DNA from: Microbacterium testaceum StLB037
GTDB lineage: Bacteria > Actinomycetota > Actinomycetes > Actinomycetales > Microbacteriaceae
NCBI RefSeq assembly: GCF_008763945.1
Contig: NZ_VTQH01000003.1
Span: 609,428-673,427, forward strand
Reading direction: 5' to 3'
Length of the DNA stretch: 64,000 nucleotides
Under the pieces are notes generated by a model, which was not told where the DNA came from, did no database searches, and saw nothing but the letters and a program-made list of their open reading frames with translations. This document shows positions 44,381 to 54,026 of the stretch, piece by piece. The position numbers were made by a program, and so were the translations under genes. Each line of letters opens with the position of its first letter. The stretch's first letter is position 1.

Positions 44381-45120
44381 TGAGGGGCTTTGATCATGTA
44401 GCCGACACCGCGCACGGTGTGGATGAGGGGGTCCTGACCGGCGTCGATCTTCTTGCGCAGGTACGAGATGTACAGCTCGACGACGCTGGAGCGGCCGCCG
44501 AAGTCGTAGTTCCACACGCGATCGAGGATCTGCGCCTTCGACACGACGCGACGCTGGTTGCGCATGAGGAAGCGGAGGAGCTCGAACTCGGTCGCCGTCA
44601 GTTCGATCTCCTTGCCCCCGCGGATGACCTCGTGGCTGTCCTCGTTGAGCGAGAGGTCGCCTACGCGGAGGATGGGCTCGGAGTCGCGGGTGAGGGCCGT
44701 GCCCGCGCGACGCATGAGACCCCGCAGGCGCGCGACGACCTCTTCGAGGCTGAAAGGCTTGGTGACGTAGTCGTCGCCCCCGGCGGTCAGACCCGCGACG
44801 CGATCCGCCACGGCGTCCTTCGCCGTGAGGAACAGCACCGGCACGTCGTTGCCCGAATGACGCAGGCGCTGCAGCACCGCCATGCCGTCGAGGTCGGGCA
44901 TCATGATATCGAGCACCATGGCATCCGGTTCGAATTCTCGTGCCGACTGCAGGGCGTCGAAACCCGACCCGGCGGTCTTGACGTCCCATCCCTCCATGCG
45001 CAGGGCCATCGACAACAGGTCGGTGAGCATCTGCTCGTCGTCGACGACGAGCACACGCAGGGCGCTCCCGTCGGGGCGGGTGAAGGTCGGGGCGGCGGCG
45101 GTCGCGGTCATGGAACTCAT
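44377..45120 (-). CDS. OmpR/PhoB-family response regulator
   Basis: 247 residues. Receiver: VLVVDDEQ, phospho-acceptor in MVLDIMMPDLDG, LTAKD, and YVTKPFSLEEVVARLRGLMRR. The C-terminal winged helix has ELTATEFELLRFLM, RVVSKAQILDRVW and HTVRGVGYM. The ATG overlaps the vanZ-like stop (ATGA) and its stop overlaps the kinase GTG, so vanZ-like, regulator and kinase are translationally coupled. Three TCTATG direct repeats with 11-12 bp spacing lie just upstream, a pattern fitting binding of OmpR-type regulators. Confidence 0.96.
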   Translation of the reverse strand: MSSMTATAAAPTFTRPDGSALRVLVVDDEQMLTDLLSMALRMEGWDVKTAGSGFDALQSAREFEPDAMVLDIMMPDLDGMAVLQRLRHSGNDVPVLFLTAKDAVADRVAGLTAGGDDYVTKPFSLEEVVARLRGLMRRAGTALTRDSEPILRVGDLSLNEDSHEVIRGGKEIELTATEFELLRFLMRNQRRVVSKAQILDRVWNYDFGGRSSVVELYISYLRKKIDAGQDPLIHTVRGVGYMIKAPQ

Positions 45121-45584
45121 TGTGCTCTCGTATCTATGAGCTTTCTATGGCGAGCTCTATGGGAATCCTGAGAACGCGCGATACGACGGCTGAGAACGAC
45201 ACCGACGCCCGCTCCGATCGCGGCTCCGAGGGTGTTCGCGACGACGTCGCCGATGTCCGCGACGCGCGTGGGCAGGAAGAACAGCTGGGTCAGCTCGATC
45301 CCCGAGCTCAGGACGAACCCGATCGCGAGGGCGAGCCACCATCGCCCGCGCCACGCGGTCACCAGCAGCCCGAGTGGCACGAACATCACGACGTTCGAGA
45401 CGGACTCGACGACGTCGAAGGTGATCCACGCCGTGGCGGGAGAGGCCTGCAGAGCGTGCAGGACCCGGCCCAGGATGCCGCCGACCTCGGCGTCGTAGAT
45501 CGAGGGGCGCAGCGTCATCCACCACACCCCGAACGCGTAGACGCACGAAGCGGCGACGAGCCATGCCCGCCGCCGCTTCGTCAT
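45117..45584 (-). CDS. VanZ-like membrane protein
   Basis: 155 residues with four membrane helices. VanZ-family landmarks are MTLRPSIYDAE, FVPLGLLVTAWRGRWW, the SSGIELTQLFFLPTRVADIGDVVANTLGA signature region, and a basic tail. VanZ proteins occur in glycopeptide resistance clusters and many other contexts; the biochemical role is not firmly established, and nothing here suggests vancomycin resistance. The ATG at 45584 follows GAGGGA, 17 bp after gnd. The last 20 codons are unusually AT-rich for this region and hold three TCTATG repeats. Confidence 0.85.
   Translation of the reverse strand: MTKRRRAWLVAASCVYAFGVWWMTLRPSIYDAEVGGILGRVLHALQASPATAWITFDVVESVSNVVMFVPLGLLVTAWRGRWWLALAIGFVLSSGIELTQLFFLPTRVADIGDVVANTLGAAIGAGVGVVLSRRIARSQDSHRARHRKLIDTRAQ
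45133..45161 (-). promoter_or_regulatory. Three TCTATG direct repeats before the OmpR-type regulator gene
   Basis: TCTATG occurs at 45133, 45144 and 45156 (steps of 11 and 12 bp), about one helical turn apart, 13-41 bp upstream of the regulator ATG on the minus strand. They lie inside the 3' end of the vanZ-like gene. OmpR-type regulators bind such phased direct repeats. Confidence 0.4.
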
Positions 45585-45601
45585 GCTCGATCCCTCGGGG
45601 G

Positions 45602-47197
45602 TCAGTGCGTGTCCTCGGCCTCGATCTCGGTGCGGTCGCCCGACCACTGGGTGTGGAAGGTGCCCTCCTTGTCGATGCGACGGTAGGTGTGCGCACCGAA
45701 GAAGTCGCGCTGGCCCTGGATGAGGGCGGCGGGCAGACGCTCGGCGCGCAGGCCGTCGTAGTACGCCAGCGACGAGCTTAAGGCGGGGGCCGGGATGCCG
45801 CTGGCCGCCGAAAGCGACACGATGTGGCGCCACGCGTCCTGGGCGCGGCCGAGCGCCTCGACGAAGTACGGGGCGGTCAGCAGCACCGGCAGGGTGGCCT
45901 CGGCGTCGTACGCCTCGGCGATGCGGTTGAGGAACTGCGCGCGGATGATGCAGCCGCCGCGCCAGATCTTCGACACCGCCCCCAGGTCGATCTTCCAGTC
46001 GTACTGCGCGGCACCCGCGCGGATCTCGTCGAAGCCTTGCGAGTACGCGACGATCTTCGAGGCGTACAGCGCCAGGCGCACCTGCTCGATGAACGCGTCG
46101 GCGTCTTCGCCCGAGAGCACGTCGGTGCCCGAGGGACCGGGGAGCTCGCGCGACACCTCGCGCTGCTCGGGGTGGCTCGACAGCGACCGGGCGAAGGTGG
46201 CCTCGGCGATGCCCGAGACGGGCACGCCCAGGTCGAGGGCGGTCTGCACGGTCCACGCGCCGGTGCCCTTGGCGCCGGCCTGGTCGAGGATGACATCGAC
46301 GAGGGGCTTGCCGGTGTCGGCGTCGGTCTGGCGCAGCACCTCGGCGGTGATCTCGATGAGGTACGACTCCAGCTCGCCGCGGTTCCACTCGGCGAACACG
46401 TCGGCGATCTCGGCCGGGGTCTTGCCCGTTGCGCGACGGATGAGGTCGTAGGCCTCGGCGATGAGCTGCATGTCGGCGTATTCGATGCCGTTGTGCACCA
46501 TCTTGACGAAGTGGCCGGCGCCGTCGTGTCCGACGTGCGTGACGCACGGCTCGCCCTCGGCGACCGCGGCGATCGACTTCAAGATCGGACCGAGCGTGGC
46601 CCACGCCTCGTCGGAGCCGCCGGGCATGATCGAGGGGCCGCGGAGGGCACCCTCTTCGCCGCCCGAGACGCCCATGCCGACGAAGTTGATGCCGGTCTCG
46701 CGCACGGCCTTCTCGCGGCGGATGGTGTCGGTGAACAGGGCGTTCCCGCCGTCGACGATGATGTCGCCGGGCTCGAACACCTTCACGAGCTCGTCGATGA
46801 CGAAGTCGGTGGGACGGCCGGCCTTGACCATGATGATCGCGGTGCGCGGCTTCGACAGCGACGCCGCGAAGTCCTCGTACGAGAACGAGGCGACGAAGTT
46901 CGCCTCGGGGTGGGCCTCGAGCACGTGCTCGGTCTTGTCCTGGCTGCGGTTGAAGATCGCGACCGTGTTGCCCTCGCGGCTGGCGAGATTGCGGGCCAGG
47001 TTCGAGCCCATCACGGCCAGGCCGACGACGCCGATGTTGGCGCGGCCGTCGCCCTCGCCCTCGGGGCGCGAGTCGGCCTCGGCGGTGGGGCGGTCCACCT
47101 CTTCGATGCCGGGCGCACCCTCGTGCACCTGTGCGGCCTCGTGCGGGGCCTGGTCCTGGTCGCTCGAGGGTCCGGTCGGGGAGGGGGTCGAGGTCAT
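45602..47197 (-). CDS. gnd: 6-phosphogluconate dehydrogenase (decarboxylating)
   Basis: 531 residues. The NADP-binding GVVGLAVMGSNLARNLA begins at about residue 56, followed by SGGEEGALRGPSIMPGG, HFVKMVHNGIEYADMQLIAE, DQAGAKGTGAWTVQ, and IWRGGCIIRAQFL. It oxidises 6-phosphogluconate to ribulose-5-phosphate and CO2. The first 53 residues are a hydrophilic Asp/Glu/Pro-rich extension absent from typical Gnd (about 470-485 residues); the ATG with GGAGC at good spacing supports it. It lies downstream of gntK, which makes its substrate. Confidence 0.97.
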   Translation of the reverse strand: MTSTPSPTGPSSDQDQAPHEAAQVHEGAPGIEEVDRPTAEADSRPEGEGDGRANIGVVGLAVMGSNLARNLASREGNTVAIFNRSQDKTEHVLEAHPEANFVASFSYEDFAASLSKPRTAIIMVKAGRPTDFVIDELVKVFEPGDIIVDGGNALFTDTIRREKAVRETGINFVGMGVSGGEEGALRGPSIMPGGSDEAWATLGPILKSIAAVAEGEPCVTHVGHDGAGHFVKMVHNGIEYADMQLIAEAYDLIRRATGKTPAEIADVFAEWNRGELESYLIEITAEVLRQTDADTGKPLVDVILDQAGAKGTGAWTVQTALDLGVPVSGIAEATFARSLSSHPEQREVSRELPGPSGTDVLSGEDADAFIEQVRLALYASKIVAYSQGFDEIRAGAAQYDWKIDLGAVSKIWRGGCIIRAQFLNRIAEAYDAEATLPVLLTAPYFVEALGRAQDAWRHIVSLSAASGIPAPALSSSLAYYDGLRAERLPAALIQGQRDFFGAHTYRRIDKEGTFHTQWSGDRTEIEAEDTH

Positions 47198-47286
47198 TCG
47201 TTGCTCCGTATTCAGGTGCGAGGAAGGGGGTGGGCGGGCTCGCGCGGGCCGCCGGTGCCACTGTATCGGCTCGGCCCGGACGTGTT

Positions 47287-47805
47287 TCAGGAGGGGGTGT
47301 GCGTGAGCTGGAGACGGTCGATGACCTCCTGCACCTGCTCCTGGGGAGTCAGGTCGAGGTCGACGCGGATCGCCTGCTCATCGGCATCCGGGATCTCGAG
47401 GGTTTCGAACTGCGAGGTCAGCAGCGACGGCGGCATGTAGTGGCCCTGGCGGCGCAGCAGACGCTCGAGCACGAGTTTCGGATCGCCCATGAGCAGGACG
47501 AAGGTCACGTCGTCGCGGCGCAGCACGTCGCGGTAGCTGCGCTTGAGGGCCGAGCACGTGATGACGCCCGGGCGGCCCGCCGCGATCCGGCCGTCGATCC
47601 ACGCGGCGACGCGATCGAGCCAGGGCCACCGGTCGTCGTCGCCCAGGGCGTGACCGGATGCCATCTTCGCGACGTTCTCGGCGGGGTGCAGGTCGTCGCC
47701 CTCTTGGAAGTCCCAGCCGAGACGGCCGGCGAGCATGCCGGCGACGGTGGACTTACCTGTGCCGGCGGGGCCCATGAAGACGAGGACGGGGACGGGAGCG
47801 GTCAT
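47287..47805 (-). CDS. gntK: Gluconokinase
   Basis: 172 residues, thermoresistant GntK type. P-loop GPAGTGKSTVAG (12-23), DFQEGDDLHP, NVAKMASGHALGDDDRWPWL, ITCSALKRSYRDVLR and GHYMPPSLLTSQFETLE are diagnostic. It phosphorylates gluconate to 6-phosphogluconate, which Gnd then oxidises. It lies 36 bp after the GntR-type regulator and 90 bp before gnd on the same strand; gntP is divergent. The start has GAGAGAAG upstream. Confidence 0.96.
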   Translation of the reverse strand: MTAPVPVLVFMGPAGTGKSTVAGMLAGRLGWDFQEGDDLHPAENVAKMASGHALGDDDRWPWLDRVAAWIDGRIAAGRPGVITCSALKRSYRDVLRRDDVTFVLLMGDPKLVLERLLRRQGHYMPPSLLTSQFETLEIPDADEQAIRVDLDLTPQEQVQEVIDRLQLTHTPS

Positions 47806-47841
47806 GGCTTCTCTCTTCGTCGAAAGCGATCGGTCGGGCGG

Positions 47842-48537
47842 TCAGATGGAACGGCGGACTTCGGTGAGAACCGCGGCGACGTACCGGCGCGTGTGCTCTT
47901 CGGCGGCGTCGGCGTCGGCGCGGCCGATCGCCTCGGCCGTCGCGACGTGGTTGTCGAGGGCGTCGGGGTTGGGGACGCCCGGGGTCAGGCCGTGCATCGC
48001 GCGGCCTTCGATGGCGGCGGCGATGGGGGCGCGGGCGGCGGCGAGCATGAGGTTGCCGCTCGAGATCAGGATCAGGTCGTGGAAGGCGATGTCGGCGGCG
48101 AGGTACTCGGGGGAGTTCCCGAGGCCCTGTGCTCCGAGACGCTCGAGCTCCTCGGCGAGGCGCAGGATCTCGCCGCGCTGCAGGTCGGTGGCCCGGCGAG
48201 CGCTCAGCCGCGCGGCGACGGGCTCGATCGCGGCCCGCAGCTCGGTGGTGTTGACGATGAGCTGGTCGCGGCGGCGGCCGGCGAGCTGCCACCCGATCAG
48301 GCGCGTATCCAGGGCGCTCCAGTCGATGGCGGGGCGCACCGTGATGCCGACGCGGCGACGCTGAGCGAGCATCCCCATCGCCTCGAGGACGCGGACGGCC
48401 TCGCGCACGACCGTCCGCGAGACGCCGTACTCCGCCTCGAGGGCGGCCAGGGTCAGCACGCGCCCGGCGGGCAGATCGCCGTCGACGATGCGGATGCCGA
48501 TGGCATCCAGCACGGAGTCGTGCGAGGCGCGGGCCAT
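47842..48537 (-). CDS. GntR-family (FadR subfamily) regulator of gluconate genes
   Basis: 231 residues. The N-terminal winged helix contains LAALEAEYGVSRTVVREAVRVLEAMGML. The C-terminal FCD helical ligand domain has metal-ligand type residues (AADIAFHDLILISSGN, and DNHVATAEAI). It is the first gene of a gntK/gnd operon and divergent from gntP, so it almost certainly represses both until gluconate or 6-phosphogluconate binds. A strong Shine-Dalgarno (AAGGAGGGG) precedes the ATG. A perfect FadR-type operator lies 20 bp upstream. Confidence 0.92.
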   Translation of the reverse strand: MARASHDSVLDAIGIRIVDGDLPAGRVLTLAALEAEYGVSRTVVREAVRVLEAMGMLAQRRRVGITVRPAIDWSALDTRLIGWQLAGRRRDQLIVNTTELRAAIEPVAARLSARRATDLQRGEILRLAEELERLGAQGLGNSPEYLAADIAFHDLILISSGNLMLAAARAPIAAAIEGRAMHGLTPGVPNPDALDNHVATAEAIGRADADAAEEHTRRYVAAVLTEVRRSI

Positions 48538-48549
48538 GACCCCTCCTTA

Positions 48550-48567
48550 GGTCGTTTGGTACGACCA
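48550..48567. promoter_or_regulatory. FadR/GntR-type operator
   Basis: TGGTACGACCA (48557-48567) fits the TNGTNNNACNA operator of the FadR subfamily exactly, and the wider GGTCGT-N5-ACGACC (48550-48566) adds dyad symmetry. On the minus strand the sequence reads TATGGTCGTACCA, so the operator overlaps a TATGGT that may be the -10 of the regulator gene. The AT-rich stretch to 48600 probably holds the gntP promoter. Confidence 0.7.
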
Positions 48568-48676
48568 TATCTTGTCAAAAATATGATCATTGTGTGAGGA
48601 TGCGTTGACTGCACCCGTGGGCGCGGCTCGCGAACAGCATGCCCGATGCCGCGCACCCTGAATCAACGGAGATCTC

Positions 48677-50061
<1,385 letters not shown>

Positions 50062-50065
<4 letters not shown>

Positions 50066-50841
50066 GCGGCTCGAACGCCGACCTGTTCGACGTCTCCGAC
50101 CGCCTCGCGCTGGTCACGGGCTCGTCACGGGGTCTGGGTCGCGCCCTTGCGTTGACCCTGGCCCGCGGAGGCGCCCGTCTGATCGTCCACGGCCGGGATG
50201 CCGAAGCCGTCGAGCAGACCCGCGCCGAGGCGGAGGAGCTGTCGGGTCGCCCCGCCCGTGCCGTCGTCTTCGACGTCACCGACGCCTCGGCGGTCGAAAG
50301 CGCCGTCGGCGAGCTGCTCGCAGAGGTGGGGACCCCCGACATCCTCGTCAACAACGCCGGCGTCCAGCGCCGCGCGCCGATCCACGAGTTCGCGGTCAGC
50401 GACTGGGACGACATCGTCGCGGCGAACCTCTCGGGCGTCTTCTACGTCTCGCGGTTCGTTACCCCGGCAATGGTCGAGCGCGGCTCCGGCAAGGTCGTCA
50501 ACGTCGCCTCGGTGCAGTCGCGCTTGGCGCGGCAGACGATCGCTCCGTATTCGGCGACCAAGGGCGGCGTCGCCCAGCTGACCGCGGGTATGGCGGCGGA
50601 CCTCGCGCGTCACGGCATCCAGGTCAATGCCCTCAGCCCGGGTTATTTCGCGACCGAGATGAACCGCGCTCTGGTCGACGACCCGGACTTCACGCGCTGG
50701 CTCACCCAGCGCACCCCCGCCGCGCGCTGGGGCGATTTCGACGAATTGCGCGGAGCCCTGCTGTTCCTCGCGTCGGACGCGTCGAGCTTCGTCTCGGGGC
50801 AGAACATCTTCGTCGACGGCGGGATGACAGCGGTCGTCTGA
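50062..50841 (+). CDS. SDR oxidoreductase, gluconate 5-dehydrogenase type
   Basis: 259 residues, classical SDR. Cofactor loop TGSSRGLGRAL, NNAGVQRR, catalytic Ser in VASVQSRLA, YSATKGG, and SPGYFATEMNRAL. The pattern matches IdnO/Gno enzymes that interconvert gluconate and 5-ketogluconate. With the next gene (idonate dehydrogenase type) it could convert L-idonate to 5-ketogluconate and then gluconate, which GntK and Gnd metabolise. The GTG overlaps the gntP stop. Confidence 0.88.
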
Positions 50842-50856
50842 CCGCGGAGAGGAACG

Positions 50857-51861
50857 ATGATGCAGAGGCTGTTGATCGAGAAGGCCCTCACCGCCGCCGT
50901 GCACGAGGTGGACGTCCCCGAACCGGGGGAGGGGCAGATGCGCCTGCGGGTCGAGTACGTGGGCATCTGCGGCTCCGACCTGCACTACTACTTCGAGGGT
51001 GCGAACGGCGCCTTCGTCGTGCGCGAACCGCTCGTTCCGGGGCACGAGTTGTCGGGGCGGGTCGATCTCGACCCCTCGGGCGCCCTCGCCGCGGGAACCC
51101 CCGTCACCGTGCACCCGGCGCGCTTCGGCACGCCGCGCGAGGGGATCGAGAACGCACCGCACCTCTGGCCCGGCGGCTCGTACCTCGGCAGCGCCTCGAC
51201 CTGGCCGCACACCCAGGGCGCGGCATCCGAGTACCTCATCGTCGAGGCCGACATGGTGCGCGTGCTGCCCGAGAACCTTCCCGTGCGTCGCGCCGTGCTC
51301 GCCGAGCCCCTGGCCGTCGCCCTGCACGCGCTCGGCAAGGCGGGAGATGTCGAGGGGCGCGAGGTGCTCGTGACCGGGTCGGGGCCGATCGGGCTCATGG
51401 CGGTGGCGGCGGCCGTCGCCGCGGGCGCCCGCGTCACCGCGACCGATGTGCTCGCCGGCCCACTCGAGCGCGCACTGGCCCTCGGGGCCGCGGCGACCAT
51501 CGACGTCTCGACCGAGTCCGTCGAACCCAACGCCTACGCCGTGGTGCTCGAGTGCTCGGGCGTGCCCGTGTCGATCTCGACGGCGCTTAAGGCGGTGCGC
51601 CCCGGCGGGACCGTCGTACAGGTGGGGATGCTCCCCGACGACCCGCGGCCGGTCAACCTCGCCCCCTTCATCTCGAAAGAGGTCTGCTACCTCGGCGCGT
51701 TCCGCTTCCATCACGAGATCGACGACGCCGTGCGGCTGCTCGCGGCCGACCCCGGGATCGAGACGGCCCTCACACACGAGTTCGCGCTGGCGGATGCGGA
51801 AGAGGCTTTCGCCGCCGCTCGCGACTCGCAGCGCTCGGGCAAGGTCGTCTTCGCGCTCTGA
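50857..51861 (+). CDS. Zinc-type alcohol dehydrogenase, L-idonate 5-dehydrogenase-like
   Basis: 334 residues of the medium-chain dehydrogenase fold. Catalytic zinc ligands C38 (GICGSD), H63 and E64 (GHELSG) are kept; the Rossmann loop is VTGSGPIGLMAVA. The lobe that in IdnD and sorbitol dehydrogenase carries four structural-zinc cysteines reads instead FGTPREGIENAPHLWPGG, with no Cys. Later sequence (GSASTWPHTQGAASEYL, LGAFRFHHEID) resembles IdnD. Likely oxidises idonate or a related polyol acid. A perfect terminator follows. Confidence 0.86.
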   Translation: MMQRLLIEKALTAAVHEVDVPEPGEGQMRLRVEYVGICGSDLHYYFEGANGAFVVREPLVPGHELSGRVDLDPSGALAAGTPVTVHPARFGTPREGIENAPHLWPGGSYLGSASTWPHTQGAASEYLIVEADMVRVLPENLPVRRAVLAEPLAVALHALGKAGDVEGREVLVTGSGPIGLMAVAAAVAAGARVTATDVLAGPLERALALGAAATIDVSTESVEPNAYAVVLECSGVPVSISTALKAVRPGGTVVQVGMLPDDPRPVNLAPFISKEVCYLGAFRFHHEIDDAVRLLAADPGIETALTHEFALADAEEAFAAARDSQRSGKVVFAL

Positions 51862-51868
51862 CGTGACG

Positions 51869-51910
51869 AACGCCCCGGCGTTCGCCCCTCGAGGCGGCCG
51901 CCGGGGCGTT
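51869..51910. terminator. Bidirectional terminator
   Basis: Perfect 12-bp arms AACGCCCCGGCG (51869-51880) and CGCCGGGGCGTT (51899-51910) with an 18-nt loop, between the convergent idonate dehydrogenase and hydroxyisobutyrate dehydrogenase type genes. Confidence 0.8.
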
Positions 51911-51918
51911 GCGCGTCT

Positions 51919-52821
51919 TCAGCCCGCGCTGCGCTCCGCCGTGAACCGGCGGGTCACCGCGATGTCGCGCTCGCCGAGGCCGCGCTCCACGATCTCGTCG
52001 AAGGCGGAGCGAAGGGCCGGCAGGAGTGCCGGACGCGTTCCCGTCGCCTCCGCGATGTCGGCGGCGAAGCCCAGGTCTTTGACCATGTACCCGGCGATCC
52101 CGCTGGGGGAGTCGTCGCCGTCGACGAGCTTCGCGCGGCGGCTCTGCAGCAGGTTCGAACCGGCGTACCCCCCGCCCAGCAGCTCCCAGAGCGCACCGGG
52201 ATCCACGTCGGAGCGCGCCGCGAGTTCGGTCGCCTCGCCGAGCGCGAGGATCGTCGCCGCGACCACCATCTGATTGCACGCCTTGGCCACCTCGCCCGCG
52301 CCGAGCGGACCCAGGCGCACGGGTCGCCCGCACGGGCTCAGCAGCTCCGCGGCGCGGTCGGTGTCGTCGGGTGCGCCGCCCAGCATGATCGAGAGCGTGC
52401 CGGCCTTCGCGCCGTCCTCCCCGCCCGAGACGGGGCAGTCGACGACCCGGATGCCGTCGGGCAGCCGCTCAGCGAACGCGCGCACGCCGACGGGAGACGA
52501 TGTCGAACCGATCATGACGAGGTAGTCGCGACCCTCGACGCCGGCGAGGAAGCCGTCGGGCCCGTCGAGGTGCTCCTCCAGCTGCGGCAGGTCGGGCAGC
52601 ATGACCAGAACCGCGTCGGTCGCGGCAGCGAGCTCTCGCGCGGTCGGTGCCCAGCGGGCTCCGACCGCGGTCAGAGCGGGACGCTCGCGCCGCGCGTGCA
52701 CGACCAGCGAGCCGTGCGCGGTGAGCAGGTGCCGGGCCATCGGCTCGCCCATCGCGCCGAGGCCCCAGACGCCCAGGCGCGTTGCGGGGGAGGAACCGGT
52801 CTCTTCGTCGAGCGGAGTCAT
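51919..52821 (-). CDS. 3-hydroxyisobutyrate dehydrogenase-family oxidoreductase
   Basis: 300 residues. Rossmann motif VWGLGAMGEPMARH, substrate-binding CPVSGGEDGAKAGTLS, and catalytic Lys in GAGEVAKACNQMVV. Family members oxidise beta-hydroxy acids (3-hydroxyisobutyrate, tartronate semialdehyde, 4-hydroxybutyrate). The substrate here is unknown. It is divergent from a D-2-hydroxyacid dehydrogenase gene and shares its control region with an IclR-type palindrome. The ATG is 6 nt after TAGGAT on the minus strand, so the message is probably leaderless. Confidence 0.9.
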   Translation of the reverse strand: MTPLDEETGSSPATRLGVWGLGAMGEPMARHLLTAHGSLVVHARRERPALTAVGARWAPTARELAAATDAVLVMLPDLPQLEEHLDGPDGFLAGVEGRDYLVMIGSTSSPVGVRAFAERLPDGIRVVDCPVSGGEDGAKAGTLSIMLGGAPDDTDRAAELLSPCGRPVRLGPLGAGEVAKACNQMVVAATILALGEATELAARSDVDPGALWELLGGGYAGSNLLQSRRAKLVDGDDSPSGIAGYMVKDLGFAADIAEATGTRPALLPALRSAFDEIVERGLGERDIAVTRRFTAERSAG

Positions 52822-52827
52822 GGGGTG

Positions 52828-52874
52828 ATCCTACCGGCTGGACAACAGGTTGAACAGGGTTCACTATGGTGAAC
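52828..52874. promoter_or_regulatory. IclR-type operator and leaderless promoter in the dehydrogenase divergent region
   Basis: GTTCACTATGGTGAAC (52859-52874) is a dyad with perfect 6-bp arms and matches the dyad before the MHS transporter gene (54867). TTGAACAG-like direct repeats flank it. TAGGAT (minus, 52833-52828) is the -10 for the gene at 52821. Confidence 0.6.
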
Positions 52875-52930
52875 AGCACTTGAAACAGTCCGCGGCGCTC
52901 GGCGACCCGCGGCGAAGGGAAGAGACGACG

Positions 52931-53986
52931 ATGTCGACGACAAAGAGCTTACGCGCGGTGGTCGCGGTTCCCCTGAGCGAAGAGCACTGCCGCCTCATCG
53001 AACGCCTCGAACCGCGCGTCGAGGTGGTGCGGGACGCCTCGCTGACCCACCCCATGCGCGGGCCCGCCGACTGGTCGGGGGATCCTTCGCACGAACGCAC
53101 CCCCGACGAGCAGCGTGCGTTCGACGCCATGGTCGACTCGGCCGACGCGCTCTTCGGCATCCCCGACGTCGATCCCGCCGCCCTCGCGCGGACGGTCGCG
53201 GCCAATCCCGGGCTGCGGTGGGTGATGACGACCGCCGCGGGCGGGGGCGGTCAGGTCAAGGCCGCGGGGCTCGACCGCGCGGCGCTCGACCGCGTGATCT
53301 TCACGACCAGCGCCGGGGTGCACGGTGGGCCGCTGGCGGAGTTCGCCGTCTTCGGCGTTTTCGCCGGGGCGAAAGACCTCACGCGTCTCGCGCGCCAGCA
53401 GGCCGAGAAGGCCTGGACCGACCGGTGGGAGATGCGCCAGGTCGATGAGATGACGGTGCTCGTGGTCGGTCTCGGCGGCATCGGGGCCGAGTGCGCGCGA
53501 CGCTTCCACGCGCTCGGTGCGGAGGTGTGGGGGACCACGCGTTCCGGTGCCCCCGTCGAGGGCGTCGACCGTCTCATCCCGCTCGACGACCTCGTCGAGG
53601 CCGTTCGCACGGTGGATGCCATCGTGGTGACGCTCCCGGGCACCGACCAGACCCACCACCTGATCAGCGCCGAGGTGCTCGCGGCCGCCAAGCCGGGTGT
53701 CATCATCGCCAGCGTCGGCCGGGGCACTGTCATCGACGAGCAGGCCCTGCTCGCCGCGCTCGACGACGGGCGCGTGTCCTTCGCCGCTCTCGACGTGTTC
53801 GAGGTGGAGCCGCTGCCCGAGGATTCGCCGCTGTGGCGGCATCCGAACGTCCTCGTGAGCCCCCACACCGCGGCCCTCAGCAGCAAAGAGGAGGAGCGCA
53901 TCGCGCGCCGCTTCGCCGAGAACGCCACGCGCCTGCTCGATGGCGAGCCGATGCGAGCGGTTGTCGATACGGTCGAGTTCTACTGA
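52931..53986 (+). CDS. D-2-hydroxyacid dehydrogenase (NAD-dependent)
   Basis: 351 residues. Rossmann loop VVGLGGIGAECARR, the Arg of VGRGTVID, the Glu of FEVEPLPEDSPLW and the His of SPHTAALSS complete the catalytic R-E-H set. An N-terminal loop with HPMRGPADWSGDPSH is longer than in simple family members. Likely reduces a 2-keto acid or oxidises a D-2-hydroxy acid; the exact substrate is not known. The IclR regulator gene follows 40 bp downstream. Confidence 0.9.
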   Translation: MSTTKSLRAVVAVPLSEEHCRLIERLEPRVEVVRDASLTHPMRGPADWSGDPSHERTPDEQRAFDAMVDSADALFGIPDVDPAALARTVAANPGLRWVMTTAAGGGGQVKAAGLDRAALDRVIFTTSAGVHGGPLAEFAVFGVFAGAKDLTRLARQQAEKAWTDRWEMRQVDEMTVLVVGLGGIGAECARRFHALGAEVWGTTRSGAPVEGVDRLIPLDDLVEAVRTVDAIVVTLPGTDQTHHLISAEVLAAAKPGVIIASVGRGTVIDEQALLAALDDGRVSFAALDVFEVEPLPEDSPLWRHPNVLVSPHTAALSSKEEERIARRFAENATRLLDGEPMRAVVDTVEFY

Positions 53987-54026
53987 CACGGTCGCTGCGG
54001 CGACGTCGACGCGATAGGAGGTCGCG

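Noticed and set aside
45117..45584. VanZ-like gene taken as evidence of glycopeptide resistance
   Set aside because: No vanHAX or vanRS-type ligase genes are present. VanZ homologues are widespread outside resistance clusters.
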